Source of the DNA: DATJPD01 sp035506575
GTDB taxonomy: Bacteria > Pseudomonadota > Alphaproteobacteria > CACIAM-22H2
DNA: 34,414 nucleotides
Reading direction: 5' to 3'
Assembly: GCA_035506575.1 (NCBI GenBank)
Contig: DATJPD010000117.1
Location: 1-34,414, forward strand
Under the pieces are notes generated by a model. It was not told the origin of the DNA, made no database searches, and saw only the letters and a list, made by a program, of their open reading frames with translations. Shown here in pieces: positions 23,107-32,791 of this stretch. A program made the position numbers and the translations under genes. Within the stretch, counting starts at the first letter, position 1; each line of letters opens with the position of its first letter.

Positions 23107-24016
23107 GGGCGGTGCGGCCGTTCAGCCGCAGAGCGAGCGCGTAGACCTGGCTGCGCCTGCGGCCGGTCGCCGCTGCCACGGCCGCCACCGCATCGCGCAC
23201 GCTCATCCTGGAGAGTGCAGCCGTAAGCTCCGCTTCGACGTCTGCCTCCGCCAGGGCCGCGGCATCGGCCTCGGGCGGGCCGACGACGATCACGATCTCG
23301 CCCTTGGGCGGCCCGGACTCGCGAAACGCGGCCGCGAGTTCGGCAAGCGGGCCGCGGCGGACATCCTCGAACAGCTTGGTGATCTCGCGCACCACGGCCG
23401 CCGCGCGCCCGCCCAGCGCCAGCGCCATGTCGGCGAGGCTGGCCGCCAGCCGGTGCGGCGATTCGAAGAAGATGAGCGTCGCCGGAATGGATGCGAGCTC
23501 CGCCAAGGCGGCGCGCCTTGCGCCTTGCTTGGCCGGCAGGAAGCCCTGGAACAGGAACCGGTCGCTCGGGAGGCCGGAGAGTGCCAGGGCTGCCAGGGCT
23601 GCCGACGGCCCGGGCACGACCGTGACCTTGACGCCGGCGCCCTGCGCCGCGCGCACGAGCTTGAGACCGGGGTCGGCGATCAACGGCATTCCGGCATCCG
23701 ACACGAGGGCCACGCTTTTGCCGTTTTTGAGCGCTTCGATGAGCTTTCGGCGCTCGGCATCTCCGGCGTGATCGTCGTAGCGCACGATCCGGGGTGCGGC
23801 CGCACCCACGGCCGAGAGCAGCCGGCGCGTCGTGCGCGTGTCCTCGGCGGCGATCAGGTCCGCCTGCGACAAGACCGTGACCGCGCGCCGGCTGATGTCG
23901 CCGAGATTGCCGATGGGTGTCGCGACGATGTACAGACCCGCCGCCAGTGCCGTCCCTGCGGCTTCGCCCCGTTTACTTGACGGGGAACGCTCGTTAGGGT
24001 CATCGGCTCGTCTCAC
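23093..24016 (-). CDS. rsmI: 16S rRNA 2'-O-ribose C1402 methyltransferase
   Basis: SAM-dependent methyltransferase of 307 residues that modifies C1402 in the 16S decoding centre. The tetrapyrrole methylase fold is seen in LYIVATPIGNLGDISRRA, AAEDTRTTRRLL, RYDDHAGDAERRKL, LVSDAGMPLIADPG and VVPGPSAALAALALSGLP, then FFESPHRL. The GTG at 24016 is preferred because AAGGA lies seven bases upstream; the frame continues to 24124 without support. That start lies only 13 bases from the start of the divergent lipoprotein gene. First gene of the leftward run. Confidence 0.96.
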   Translation of the reverse strand: MRRADDPNERSPSSKRGEAAGTALAAGLYIVATPIGNLGDISRRAVTVLSQADLIAAEDTRTTRRLLSAVGAAAPRIVRYDDHAGDAERRKLIEALKNGKSVALVSDAGMPLIADPGLKLVRAAQGAGVKVTVVPGPSAALAALALSGLPSDRFLFQGFLPAKQGARRAALAELASIPATLIFFESPHRLAASLADMALALGGRAAAVVREITKLFEDVRRGPLAELAAAFRESGPPKGEIVIVVGPPEADAAALAEADVEAELTAALSRMSVRDAVAAVAAATGRRRSQVYALALRLNGRTARGRD

Positions 24017-24029
24017 GAGGTTGTCCTTG

Positions 24030-25427
24030 GTGTGGTTCCGTCGCGAGGTCTGGGTCAGCCGCCCGCGCATTGCCGCGGTCGTGGCGGTCGCGTTCGCCGT
24101 CCTGCTGTCGGCCTGCCACGACATGTCGCCGCGCGACTATTACATCTTCGGTCAGCCTCAGGCCAGCCGCCCGGCCACCCAGGCGCCGCAGCAATTGCCG
24201 CCCGGCGGCCCGCAGGCGGAAACCTCGCCTCCCGCCGCACCTCTCGAACCGGTGGTGCCGGAAGGCACGCCGCCGCCACTCACAGCACCGGCCGCGCGGC
24301 CGGCAGTGGCGCTGCTGCTGCCGCTGTCCGGCCCCAACGCGGGGCTGGGGCGTGCGCTTCTTGATGCCGCGTCCCTGGCGACATTCGACATTGGCGGCGA
24401 CAGCTTCGTACTCCTGCCGCGCGACACGGCCGGGACGCCGGAAGGGGCAACCGCCGCCGCACAATCGGCGATCGCCGCCGGCGCACGGATGATCGTAGGG
24501 CCGCTGTTCGCCGCCGAGGTCCCGGCGGTCGCCGGCGTGGCGCGCCCCGCCAATGTCAACATCGTCAGCCTGTCGAACGACCGGACGGTCGCGGGGCCGG
24601 GCGTGTTCGTCATCGGCCTGTCGCCCCAGGGGCAGATCGAACGGATCGTCGGGTTCGCGGCGAGCCGCGGCCTGCACAGCTTCGCGGCCCTGGTGCCGAA
24701 TAACAGCTTCGGCTCGGCGGTCGAGGATGCGTTCCGGCGCAGCATCCAGGCGACGGGCAGCACTATCGCCTTGATCGACCATTACGAGCCAGGGGCCGAT
24801 GCAACGCCCGTCGTGCGGCGCCTGGCGGCCTATGCTGGCCGCGTCGCCAGCGCGCCCTCGTCGCGCGGCGGATTCCAGGAAGGCGATGACGACGCGGCGC
24901 GCGATCAGTCGCAACAGCCGGCTGCGCCGCCGCCGCCCGGCAGCGGCGGCCTGGATGCCGTCCTGCTGCCCGATTTCGGCGACCGCCTGCTGTCGATCGC
25001 ACCGCTCTTGCCCTACTACGACGTCGACCCGGCACAGGTGCGCTTCCTCGGCACGGCACTATGGGAGGACCCGCGTGTCACGCGCGAGCCGGCGCTCAAC
25101 GGCGGGTGGTTCGCGGCCCCGCCGCCGGCGGCCCGCGCCGACTTCGTCAAGCGCTATCAGAGCGTCTACGGTCAGGCGCCGCCGCGCCTCGCCACGCTTG
25201 CCTACGATGCGACGGCATTGGCCGCGGTTCTGGCGCGCGGCCCGAACGGGCCCGATTTCTCAGCCGAGGCCATCGGCAACCCGAATGGCTATGCCGGCAC
25301 CGACGGGATCTTCCGGTTCCGCTCCGACGGCACGGCCGAGCGGGGCCTGGCCGTGCTCGAAGTCCAGCGCGACGGCTTCAAGGTCGTCTCGCCGGCGGCC
25401 GAGGATTTCCGCGACATCACGCGCTAG
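24030..25427 (+). CDS. LpoA-like penicillin-binding protein activator lipoprotein
   Basis: A 465-residue outer-membrane-type lipoprotein. After a short Arg-rich start and hydrophobic segment comes lipobox LSAC, then a Pro/Gln/Ala-rich linker and a periplasmic-binding-protein fold: VALLLPLSGPNAGLGRALLDAASLA, RMIVGPLFAAEVPAVAGVA, FVIGLSPQGQIERIVGFA, RFLGTALWEDPRV, RLATLAYDATALAAVLA. This is the COG3107-type domain of LpoA, which activates PBP1A in gammaproteobacteria; alphaproteobacterial relatives carry only this domain. GTG at 24030 (or TTG at 24021/24027) follows ACGAGG. The stop overlaps the hemW stop as CTAG (25424-25427). Confidence 0.88.
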   Translation: MWFRREVWVSRPRIAAVVAVAFAVLLSACHDMSPRDYYIFGQPQASRPATQAPQQLPPGGPQAETSPPAAPLEPVVPEGTPPPLTAPAARPAVALLLPLSGPNAGLGRALLDAASLATFDIGGDSFVLLPRDTAGTPEGATAAAQSAIAAGARMIVGPLFAAEVPAVAGVARPANVNIVSLSNDRTVAGPGVFVIGLSPQGQIERIVGFAASRGLHSFAALVPNNSFGSAVEDAFRRSIQATGSTIALIDHYEPGADATPVVRRLAAYAGRVASAPSSRGGFQEGDDDAARDQSQQPAAPPPPGSGGLDAVLLPDFGDRLLSIAPLLPYYDVDPAQVRFLGTALWEDPRVTREPALNGGWFAAPPPAARADFVKRYQSVYGQAPPRLATLAYDATALAAVLARGPNGPDFSAEAIGNPNGYAGTDGIFRFRSDGTAERGLAVLEVQRDGFKVVSPAAEDFRDITR

Positions 25428-26572
25428 GCGATGAGCTGTGCCAGCACCGCGTTGAGGACGCGGCGGCCGTCGCGGGTCGCGCGCAACCCCAGCGGATCGT
25501 GCACCACGAAACCGCCCCCGATCAGGTCCGTCAGCCGGCTCCGATCGAGCGCGTCATCGAGATCGATCCCCGTCCTGTGGCGGAACTCGTCGGCCGCGAT
25601 ACCTTCGGTCAGGCGCAAGCCCATCATCAACGCTTCCTCGGCGGCATCGCGTGGTGCTATCTCGCGCGCCTCCGCGGTCGCATGACCGCGGGCGCGCACG
25701 GCAGCGAGCCACGTCTCGGGTGCGCGCTCCTGCCGGGTCGCCACTTTCTTTCCGTCGAGGGTCAGCCGGCCGTGGGCGCCTGGTCCGACCCCGACATAAT
25801 CGTCGTAACGCCAGTAGGCGAGGTTGTGCCGGCACTCCGATCCGCGGCGCGCGTGGTTGGAGATCTCGTAGGCAGGAAGGCCCGCCGTCGCCAGGATGTC
25901 CTGAGTGGCTTCGAACAGCTCCGCCGCCTCGTCCTCGCTCGGCAGCACCACCTCGCCCCGTGCATGGGCGGCGTGGAACGCGGTGCCGGGCTCGATCGTC
26001 AGTTGATAGACGGAAAGATGATCGCTGGCCATCGTCAGCGCGTCGCGCAGTTCCCGCGTCCATTCCGCGATCGTCTGCCGCGGCCGCGCGTAGATCAGAT
26101 CGAAGGAGTAACGGCCGAACTGCCGCTGCGCGGCACCGATCGCCCGCCGTGCTTCGGCCGCGTCGTGGGCGCGGCCCAGAAAGCGCAGCGCGCGATCCTC
26201 CAGCGCCTGCACGCCGATCGACATCCGGTTGATCCCGGCGGCGCGGAACCCGGCGAAGTGCTCGGCCTCCGCGGAATTCGGATTGGCCTCGAGCGTGATC
26301 TCGGCGTCGGCCGCGAGCTCCCAGCGGCGCGCGATCCGCTGCAGTACCGCCTCGGCGGTCCCCGGTGCCATCAAGGATGGCGTGCCACCGCCGAAGAACA
26401 CCGACGTCACGACGCGCCCCGGCGCGAGCTCCGCGTAATGATCGAGCTCGGCCAGCAGCGCGCCGCGCCACGACTCCTCGTCGATGCGGTCGCGCACATG
26501 GCTGTTGAAGTCGCAATAGGGGCACTTCGACCGGCAGAACGGCCAATGCACGTAGATCGCGAACGCCGGCAT
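25424..26572 (-). CDS. hemW: HemW, radical SAM haem chaperone
   Basis: A 382-residue radical SAM protein with CxxxCxxC at Cys13, 17 and 20 (FCRSKCPYCDFNSH), and the HemW-type GGGTPSL and SIGVQALEDRALRFLGRAHD boxes. C-terminal LGVGPGAH-like region reads VGVGPGAHGRL, followed by the HemN_C winged domain. HemW, once called a coproporphyrinogen dehydrogenase, is now regarded as a haem chaperone; the two are told apart by the cysteine spacing, here HemW-like. ATG at 26572 is just 11 bases after the rdgB stop, so the two are co-transcribed. The frame further upstream is a shadow of rdgB. Confidence 0.95.
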   Translation of the reverse strand: MPAFAIYVHWPFCRSKCPYCDFNSHVRDRIDEESWRGALLAELDHYAELAPGRVVTSVFFGGGTPSLMAPGTAEAVLQRIARRWELAADAEITLEANPNSAEAEHFAGFRAAGINRMSIGVQALEDRALRFLGRAHDAAEARRAIGAAQRQFGRYSFDLIYARPRQTIAEWTRELRDALTMASDHLSVYQLTIEPGTAFHAAHARGEVVLPSEDEAAELFEATQDILATAGLPAYEISNHARRGSECRHNLAYWRYDDYVGVGPGAHGRLTLDGKKVATRQERAPETWLAAVRARGHATAEAREIAPRDAAEEALMMGLRLTEGIAADEFRHRTGIDLDDALDRSRLTDLIGGGFVVHDPLGLRATRDGRRVLNAVLAQLIA

Positions 26573-26583
26573 GCGCCCGCCTC

Positions 26584-27192
26584 TCACCGGAAGCAGGCGG
26601 CGACCAGCTGTTCGAACGCGCGGGCGCGGTGGCTGATCGCGTGCTTGGCGTGCGGCTCCATCTCGCCGAAGGTGATGGTGTGCCCGTCGGGTACGAACAT
26701 CGGGTCGTATCCGAAGCCCTTGTCGCCGCGCGGCGGCCATGTGAGCCGCCCATGCACCTCGCCGCGGAACATCTCGAGGTGCTCGTCCGGCCAGGCGAGC
26801 GCCAGCACCGCCACGAAGCTGGCGCCGCGGTCGGCTTCCTGCGCTCCGCTGCGCGCGAGCCGCGCCTCGATTTCGCGCATCGCCAGCATGAAGTCCTTGG
26901 TCGGGCCGGCCCAGCGCGCCGAGTAGATGCCGGGGGCGCCACCCAGTGCCGGGACCACGACGCCCGAATCGTCGGCGAGTGCGGGCAGTTTCGCCGCCCG
27001 CGCCGCGGCGCGGGCCTTGAGCTCGGCGTTCGCTTCGAAGGTGGCCCCCGTCTCCTCCGGCTCCAGCAGGCCGAGCTTCGCCGCCGAGACCACCTCGATG
27101 CGGAACGGCGCCAGCAGCTCGGCGATCTCGCGCACCTTGCCCGGGTTGTGGCTCGCGATCACCAGCATCTTGTCGGCGAAGTGCCGGCTCAT
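26584..27192 (-). CDS. rdgB: RdgB, dITP/XTP pyrophosphatase
   Basis: Hydrolyses non-canonical purine triphosphates (dITP, XTP) and so keeps them out of DNA. 202 residues, the usual length. Motifs in order: IASHNPGKVREI near the N terminus, the TGATFEANAELKA helix, ALADDSGVVV, and GFGYDPMFVPDGHTITFGEM, then HAISHRARA. ATG at 27192 is used; ATG at 27168 (MLVIASHN) is the alternative. It lies eight bases after the rph stop, on the same strand, and precedes hemW. Confidence 0.96.
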   Translation of the reverse strand: MSRHFADKMLVIASHNPGKVREIAELLAPFRIEVVSAAKLGLLEPEETGATFEANAELKARAAARAAKLPALADDSGVVVPALGGAPGIYSARWAGPTKDFMLAMREIEARLARSGAQEADRGASFVAVLALAWPDEHLEMFRGEVHGRLTWPPRGDKGFGYDPMFVPDGHTITFGEMEPHAKHAISHRARAFEQLVAACFR

Positions 27193-27200
27193 GCGGGATC

Positions 27201-27923
27201 TCAGGTCTTGGCGGCGATCGCCTGCTTCTGCAGCGCGACCAGCTCGCCGATGCCCTTGCGCGCAAGGCGGAGCAGGCTCAGCAGCTCTTCCTCGGAAAAC
27301 GGCGCGCGCTCGGCCGTGCCCTGCACCTCGATGATCTTGCCGGCCCCGGTGAGAACGAAGTTGGCGTCGGCTTCGGCGTTCGAGTCCTCGGCGTAGTCGA
27401 GGTCGAGCACCGGCGTGTTCTGATGGATGCCGCACGACACCGCGGCCACGTGATCGAGGAGCGGCAGCTTGGTGAGGGCCCCCTGCGACACCAGCTTGCT
27501 GAGCGCCCGGTGCAAGGCTACGTAGCTGCCGGTGATCGCCGCCGTGCGGGTGCCGCCATCGGCCTGGATCACGTCGCAGTCGATGCGCACCTGCCGCTCG
27601 CCGAGGGCCGCGAGATCGGTCACGGTGCGCAGCGAGCGGCCGATGAGGCGCTGGATCTCCTGGGTGCGGCCGCTTTGCTTGCCGCGGGCGGCCTCGCGGT
27701 CGGTGCGCGTATGGGTCGAGCGCGGCAGCATGCCGTATTCGGCGGTAACCCAGCCGGTGCCGCTGTTGCGCAGGAACGGCGGGACCTTCTCCTCGACGCT
27801 GGCCGTGCATAGCACATGCGTATCGCCGAAGCGCGCGAGGCACGAGCCTTCGGCGTATTTGGCGAAATCCGGTTCAAGGCGGACCGGTCGGAGCGCGTCG
27901 GCGGCGCGGCCGGAAGGACGCAT
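27201..27923 (-). CDS. rph: RNase PH
   Basis: Phosphorolytic 3'-5' exoribonuclease of 240 residues that trims tRNA 3' ends and degrades structured RNA. Motifs: MRPSGRAADALRPVRLEPDF at the start, VLCTASVEEKVPPFL, GWVTAEYGMLPRSTHTRTDREAARGKQSGRTQEIQRLIGRSLR (phosphate and tRNA contact), DCDVIQADGGTRTAAITG, and DLDYAEDSNAEADANFVLTG near the C terminus. ATG at 27923 has AGAGG upstream; the frame extends upstream without support. First gene of the rph-rdgB-hemW run, divergent from hrcA. Its leader carries two tandem hairpins (27962-27996). Confidence 0.97.
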   Translation of the reverse strand: MRPSGRAADALRPVRLEPDFAKYAEGSCLARFGDTHVLCTASVEEKVPPFLRNSGTGWVTAEYGMLPRSTHTRTDREAARGKQSGRTQEIQRLIGRSLRTVTDLAALGERQVRIDCDVIQADGGTRTAAITGSYVALHRALSKLVSQGALTKLPLLDHVAAVSCGIHQNTPVLDLDYAEDSNAEADANFVLTGAGKIIEVQGTAERAPFSEEELLSLLRLARKGIGELVALQKQAIAAKT

Positions 27924-27961
27924 GCAAACCTCTAAGCGGACGTTGAAAGCGGGGCGACACC

Positions 27962-27996
27962 GTGGGCTGGCCCACCCGCGGCGAAGACCGCCGCGG
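27962..27996. other. Two abutting hairpins between rph and hrcA
   Basis: GTGGG-CTGG-CCCAC (27962-27975) is followed at once by CCGCGGCG-AAGAC-CGCCGCGG (27976-27996), stems of 5-6 and 8 bp. No T run follows on either strand, so simple termination is unlikely. If rph starts further upstream they would be in its leader. Confidence 0.55.
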
Positions 27997-28054
27997 ACCC
28001 TACCCTTAAGCCCCAGCATCGTCCAGGGGCGTTGCAGCCACGAGCGGTGCGTGA

Positions 28055-28083
28055 TTGACGCTCTCCAGGCCTGTCCCTACATT
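28055..28083 (+). promoter_or_regulatory. Promoter candidate for hrcA
   Basis: TTGACG (28055-28060), 17-bp spacer, TACATT (28078-28083) preceded by CCC. Seven bases separate it from the ATG at 28091 and no ribosome site is present, so the message may be leaderless. No CIRCE repeat is seen here. Confidence 0.5.
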
Positions 28084-28090
28084 TCATGAC

Positions 28091-29194
28091 ATGAATATGG
28101 TCAAACCTTTACGGCCCGATTCGCTCGGTTTGGCCGGCACGTCGCCGCCGCTCGCCGAGCTCAGCGAGCGCAGCCGCGAGATCTTCCGGCAGATCGTCGA
28201 AGCCTATGTCGAGACCGGAGAGCCGGTCGGCTCGCGCACCTTGTCGCGCAAGCTGGGCGTCACCTTGTCGCCGGCCACGATCCGCAATGTGATGGCCGAC
28301 CTGCAGGAGGCGGGCCTCCTCTACGCGCCTCACACGTCGGCCGGCCGCCTGCCGACCGACCTCGGTTTGCGGATGTTCATCGACGGATTCCTCGAAGTCG
28401 GGCGGCTGTCGGCCGAGGAGCGCGAAAAGATCGATTCCCAATGCGCCGCCGCCGGCAAGAGCCTGCCGCAGGTGCTCGAGCAGGCGACCCAGCTGCTTTC
28501 GGGGCTGTCGCACTGCGCCGGTCTCGTGATGGCGCCGAAGAGCGAGGGGGCCCTCAAGCACGTGGAGTTCGTGAGCCTCGGGCCCGGGCGGGCGCTGGTC
28601 GTCGTGGTGACGGGGAGCGGCTTGGTCGAGAATCGGGTCGTGGAGCTGCCAATGGGCCTGACCGCGGCAGAGCTCATGCGCGCCGGCAATTACCTCAACA
28701 CGCGGTTGATGGGCCGTACGTTCGGCGAGGCGCGCGGCGAGATCCTGACCGAGCTGGAGGAAAACCGCGCCGAGCTCGACGCCCTGACCAAGAAGATCGT
28801 CGAGGCGGGCCTTGCCACCTGGTCGGGCCCGAACGTCACCGGCGGCGATTCCGGCTATCTCATCGTGCGCGGCCAGTCCAAGCTGCTCGAGGACGTGACG
28901 GCGCTCGAAGACCTCGAGCGCATCCGCATGCTCTTCGAGACCTTGGAGACCAAGGAAACCATGGTGCGGCTTCTCGACGCCGCGCAGACGGGTGCGGGCG
29001 TGCAGATCTTCATTGGAGCCGAGAACAAGCTGTTCGGGCTCGGCGGCTGTTCGATGATCATCGCCCCCTACAGCAACACCAAGGAACAGGTGGTGGGCGC
29101 CATCGGCGTCATCGGCCCGACCCGGATGAACTACGCCCGCGTCATCCCGATGGTCGATTATACGGCCAAGGTGATCGGCCGCCTGATCAGCTGA
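28091..29194 (+). CDS. hrcA: HrcA heat-inducible transcription repressor
   Basis: A 367-residue repressor that in other bacteria binds CIRCE and responds to GroEL. The N-terminal winged helix (about residues 25-90) has SREIFRQIVEAYVETGEPVGSRTLSRKLGVTLSPATIRNVMADLQEAGLL and HTSAGRLPTDLGLRMFID. The GAF-like core follows, with the typical KTKETMVRLLD-like LETKETMVRLLD, IFIGAENKLFGLGGCSMIIAPY and GAIGVIGPTRMNYARVIPMVDYTA. ATG 28091 or 28097 are both possible. It leads into grpE on the same strand and is divergent from rph, the alphaproteobacterial arrangement. No CIRCE was recognised in the window. Confidence 0.96.
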   Translation: MNMVKPLRPDSLGLAGTSPPLAELSERSREIFRQIVEAYVETGEPVGSRTLSRKLGVTLSPATIRNVMADLQEAGLLYAPHTSAGRLPTDLGLRMFIDGFLEVGRLSAEEREKIDSQCAAAGKSLPQVLEQATQLLSGLSHCAGLVMAPKSEGALKHVEFVSLGPGRALVVVVTGSGLVENRVVELPMGLTAAELMRAGNYLNTRLMGRTFGEARGEILTELEENRAELDALTKKIVEAGLATWSGPNVTGGDSGYLIVRGQSKLLEDVTALEDLERIRMLFETLETKETMVRLLDAAQTGAGVQIFIGAENKLFGLGGCSMIIAPYSNTKEQVVGAIGVIGPTRMNYARVIPMVDYTAKVIGRLIS

Positions 29195-29220
29195 CAGTCC
29201 CGGGTTTGGCGGGCCGAGGC

Positions 29221-29249
29221 TTGGCGAGCTCGTGATCTTTTCCTATCTA
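29221..29249 (+). promoter_or_regulatory. Promoter candidate for grpE
   Basis: TTGGCG (29221-29226) preceded by C, a 17-bp spacer, and TATCTA (29244-29249) preceded by TCC. Spacing and the C-rich lead into the -10 match the hrcA and dnaK candidates. The leader is about 27 bases, with AGGA before the ATG at 29283. Confidence 0.45.
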
Positions 29250-29282
29250 AGGCACACTGCGTCATACCAATAGGACCCTGTG

Positions 29283-29918
29283 ATGATGGACGACACGCCG
29301 AATGATCCGGACGGCCGGATCGAGCCGACATTCGGAAACTCACCCGGCGGCGGGGCGGCGAATGACGAGCGGGGGCCATCCGAAGCCGATGCCCGCCAGG
29401 CGCCGGACCTGTCCGCCCGTGTCGGAGAGCTCGAGGCGGAGGTCAGAAAGCTGAAGGATCAGGCCCTGCGCGCGATGGCGGAGGCCGAGAACACGCGCCG
29501 GCGCGCGCAGCGCGAAATCGAAGAGAACAACAAATACGCGGTCTCCAATATCGCGCGCGACGTGCTGCCGATCGCCGACAATTTACGGCGGGCGCTCGAC
29601 GGCATTTCGGAGGAGGCGCGCAAGGCCGACGAGCGGCTCGATAAATTCGCCACCGGCGTCGAGCTCACCGAGCGCGAATTCCTCGCCACGCTCGAGCGGC
29701 ACCACATCAAGCGCATCGAAGCGCTCGGCAAACCGTTCGACCACAACCTGCATCAGGCCGTGATGCAGGTCGAGGTTCCCGACAAGGCCGCGGGCACCGT
29801 CGTCCAGGTCCTGCAGTCCGGGTTCACGATTCACGACCGGCTGTTGCGCCCCGCCATGGTCGCCGTCGCCAAGGGCGAAGCCACGAGCGCCGGCGCGCGC
29901 ATGGACACAACCGCCTAA
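29283..29918 (+). CDS. grpE: GrpE nucleotide exchange factor
   Basis: A 211-residue cochaperone that releases ADP from DnaK. A disordered acidic N terminus (about 45 residues) is followed by a long coiled coil (ARVGELEAEVRKLKDQALRAMAEAENTRRRAQREIEE), the linker NKYAVSNIARDVLPIADNLRRAL, and the compact beta domain GVELTEREFLATLERHHIKRIEALGKPFDHNLHQAVMQ, ending with GTVVQVLQSGFTIHDRLLRPAMVAVAKG. AGGA seven bases upstream decides the start at 29283; a GTG at 29280 and ATG at 29286 are alternatives. An oppositely oriented gene separates it from dnaK. Confidence 0.97.
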   Translation: MMDDTPNDPDGRIEPTFGNSPGGGAANDERGPSEADARQAPDLSARVGELEAEVRKLKDQALRAMAEAENTRRRAQREIEENNKYAVSNIARDVLPIADNLRRALDGISEEARKADERLDKFATGVELTEREFLATLERHHIKRIEALGKPFDHNLHQAVMQVEVPDKAAGTVVQVLQSGFTIHDRLLRPAMVAVAKGEATSAGARMDTTA

Positions 29919-29948
29919 ACGTTTCAGGCAGAACGGAGCTGGCCCGCC

Positions 29949-30362
29949 TCAGGCTTCGGTGCGGACCTTGGTGGGGGCAGCGGGGTGGTGCGGTTCCGAC
30001 GTCCCGCCTTTGGGGCCGTAGAGCCGGGCCACCACGCGTCCATCGGCCGAATCCGTCAGGTCCACGTACACGTCGAACGAACCGCCCACGAGCCCGACGC
30101 TCAGGTTGAGCGAGGGGGTTTCGATGCGGGCGACTTGGCGCGCGTTCTCGGTCGCAGCCGTCTGGGCGGCCGCAGCGTCGGCTGCGGCGGTCGCGTGCGC
30201 TGCCTGCGCGGCCTGGGCCGCAGACGCGGCTATAGGCTGCGGCGAGGGCGCAGTCTTGGAAGAAGAAGCCGATTTTTGAGTCGCCGCCGCATCGCCGGCT
30301 GGGCTCGCGCCAGCCGCCGTCGCGGAAGGCCCGCTGATCGGCGACAATTGCAGCGCACTCAT
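29949..30362 (-). CDS. Ala-rich protein of unknown function
   Basis: A 137-residue protein on the reverse strand between grpE and dnaK. The first 75 residues are low complexity (Ala, Ser, Gln, Thr) with an A-A-Q-A-like repeat. The remaining part has a compact beta-rich segment LNLSVGLVGGSFDVYVDLTDSADGRVVARLYGP that looks like the real domain; the pattern aD-x-G-x-Vv is faintly like the C terminus of flagellar FlaG, too weak to name it. No signal peptide. ATG at 30362 follows GGGAT. It breaks the usual grpE-dnaK linkage. Confidence 0.6.
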   Translation of the reverse strand: MSALQLSPISGPSATAAGASPAGDAAATQKSASSSKTAPSPQPIAASAAQAAQAAHATAAADAAAAQTAATENARQVARIETPSLNLSVGLVGGSFDVYVDLTDSADGRVVARLYGPKGGTSEPHHPAAPTKVRTEA

Positions 30363-30821
30363 ATTAAATCCCGTCTTCTACGGAACGAAACAGGGATCCT
30401 TTCTACCCTGGACATTACATTAGAATGACTCCGGGCGCAAATGTCAAGCTGGTCCGGTCAATGACTACCTGGCTTTTAGATTTTTTCAGCCTCGATCGTT
30501 AAAGCGCTGAAGTTTTTCTTGCGAGTACACGCAATTACCGGGCCGAGTTGGTTAACGCGCGGTCTCTCGCCTTGAGAATTTCTCACGTTGCCGGGGGCCG
30601 GTCCTGGCGGCGCTGGTTGCCCGCCCGCGGGGCGTTTCGAGGCCCGCGAACCTGCGTCAAAAGCGCGTCCGGCCAGCGCGTTGCCATTGCAGCAATTGGA
30701 TTACCTCCCTATATACCGGTTCGGTAAAGTCCCCACGACCCATGTGGACCATCTCACTGGGGGCCGGGGCGGGGCCCGTTCCGGGGCCGCCTATGGCCTG
30801 CCGCAAAAGCGAGGTTTTGCT
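30363..30821. other. Intergenic region upstream of dnaK
   Basis: 459 bases without a gene. The left 150 bases are AT-rich and probably hold the promoter of the reverse-strand Ala-rich gene. GAGAATTTCTC at 30574-30584 is a short dyad. The dnaK promoter candidate lies at 30687-30715, and TACCG-GTT-CGGTA at 30714-30726 would overlap its transcription start. The last 60 bases are GC-rich. Confidence 0.65.
30687..30715 (+). promoter_or_regulatory. Heat-shock-like promoter candidate for dnaK
   Basis: TTGCAG (30687-30692), 17-bp spacer, TATATA (30710-30715) preceded by CCC. The CCCTATAT form is like the -10 region reported for sigma-32 promoters. It would give a leader of about 100 bases. Confidence 0.55.
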
Positions 30822-32783
<1,962 letters not shown>

Positions 32784-32791
32784 ACCCAGCC

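Noticed and set aside
26573..27843. Long N-terminal extensions of the hemW and rdgB frames
   Set aside because: They read rdgB and rph out of frame; family lengths and starts fit the shorter genes.
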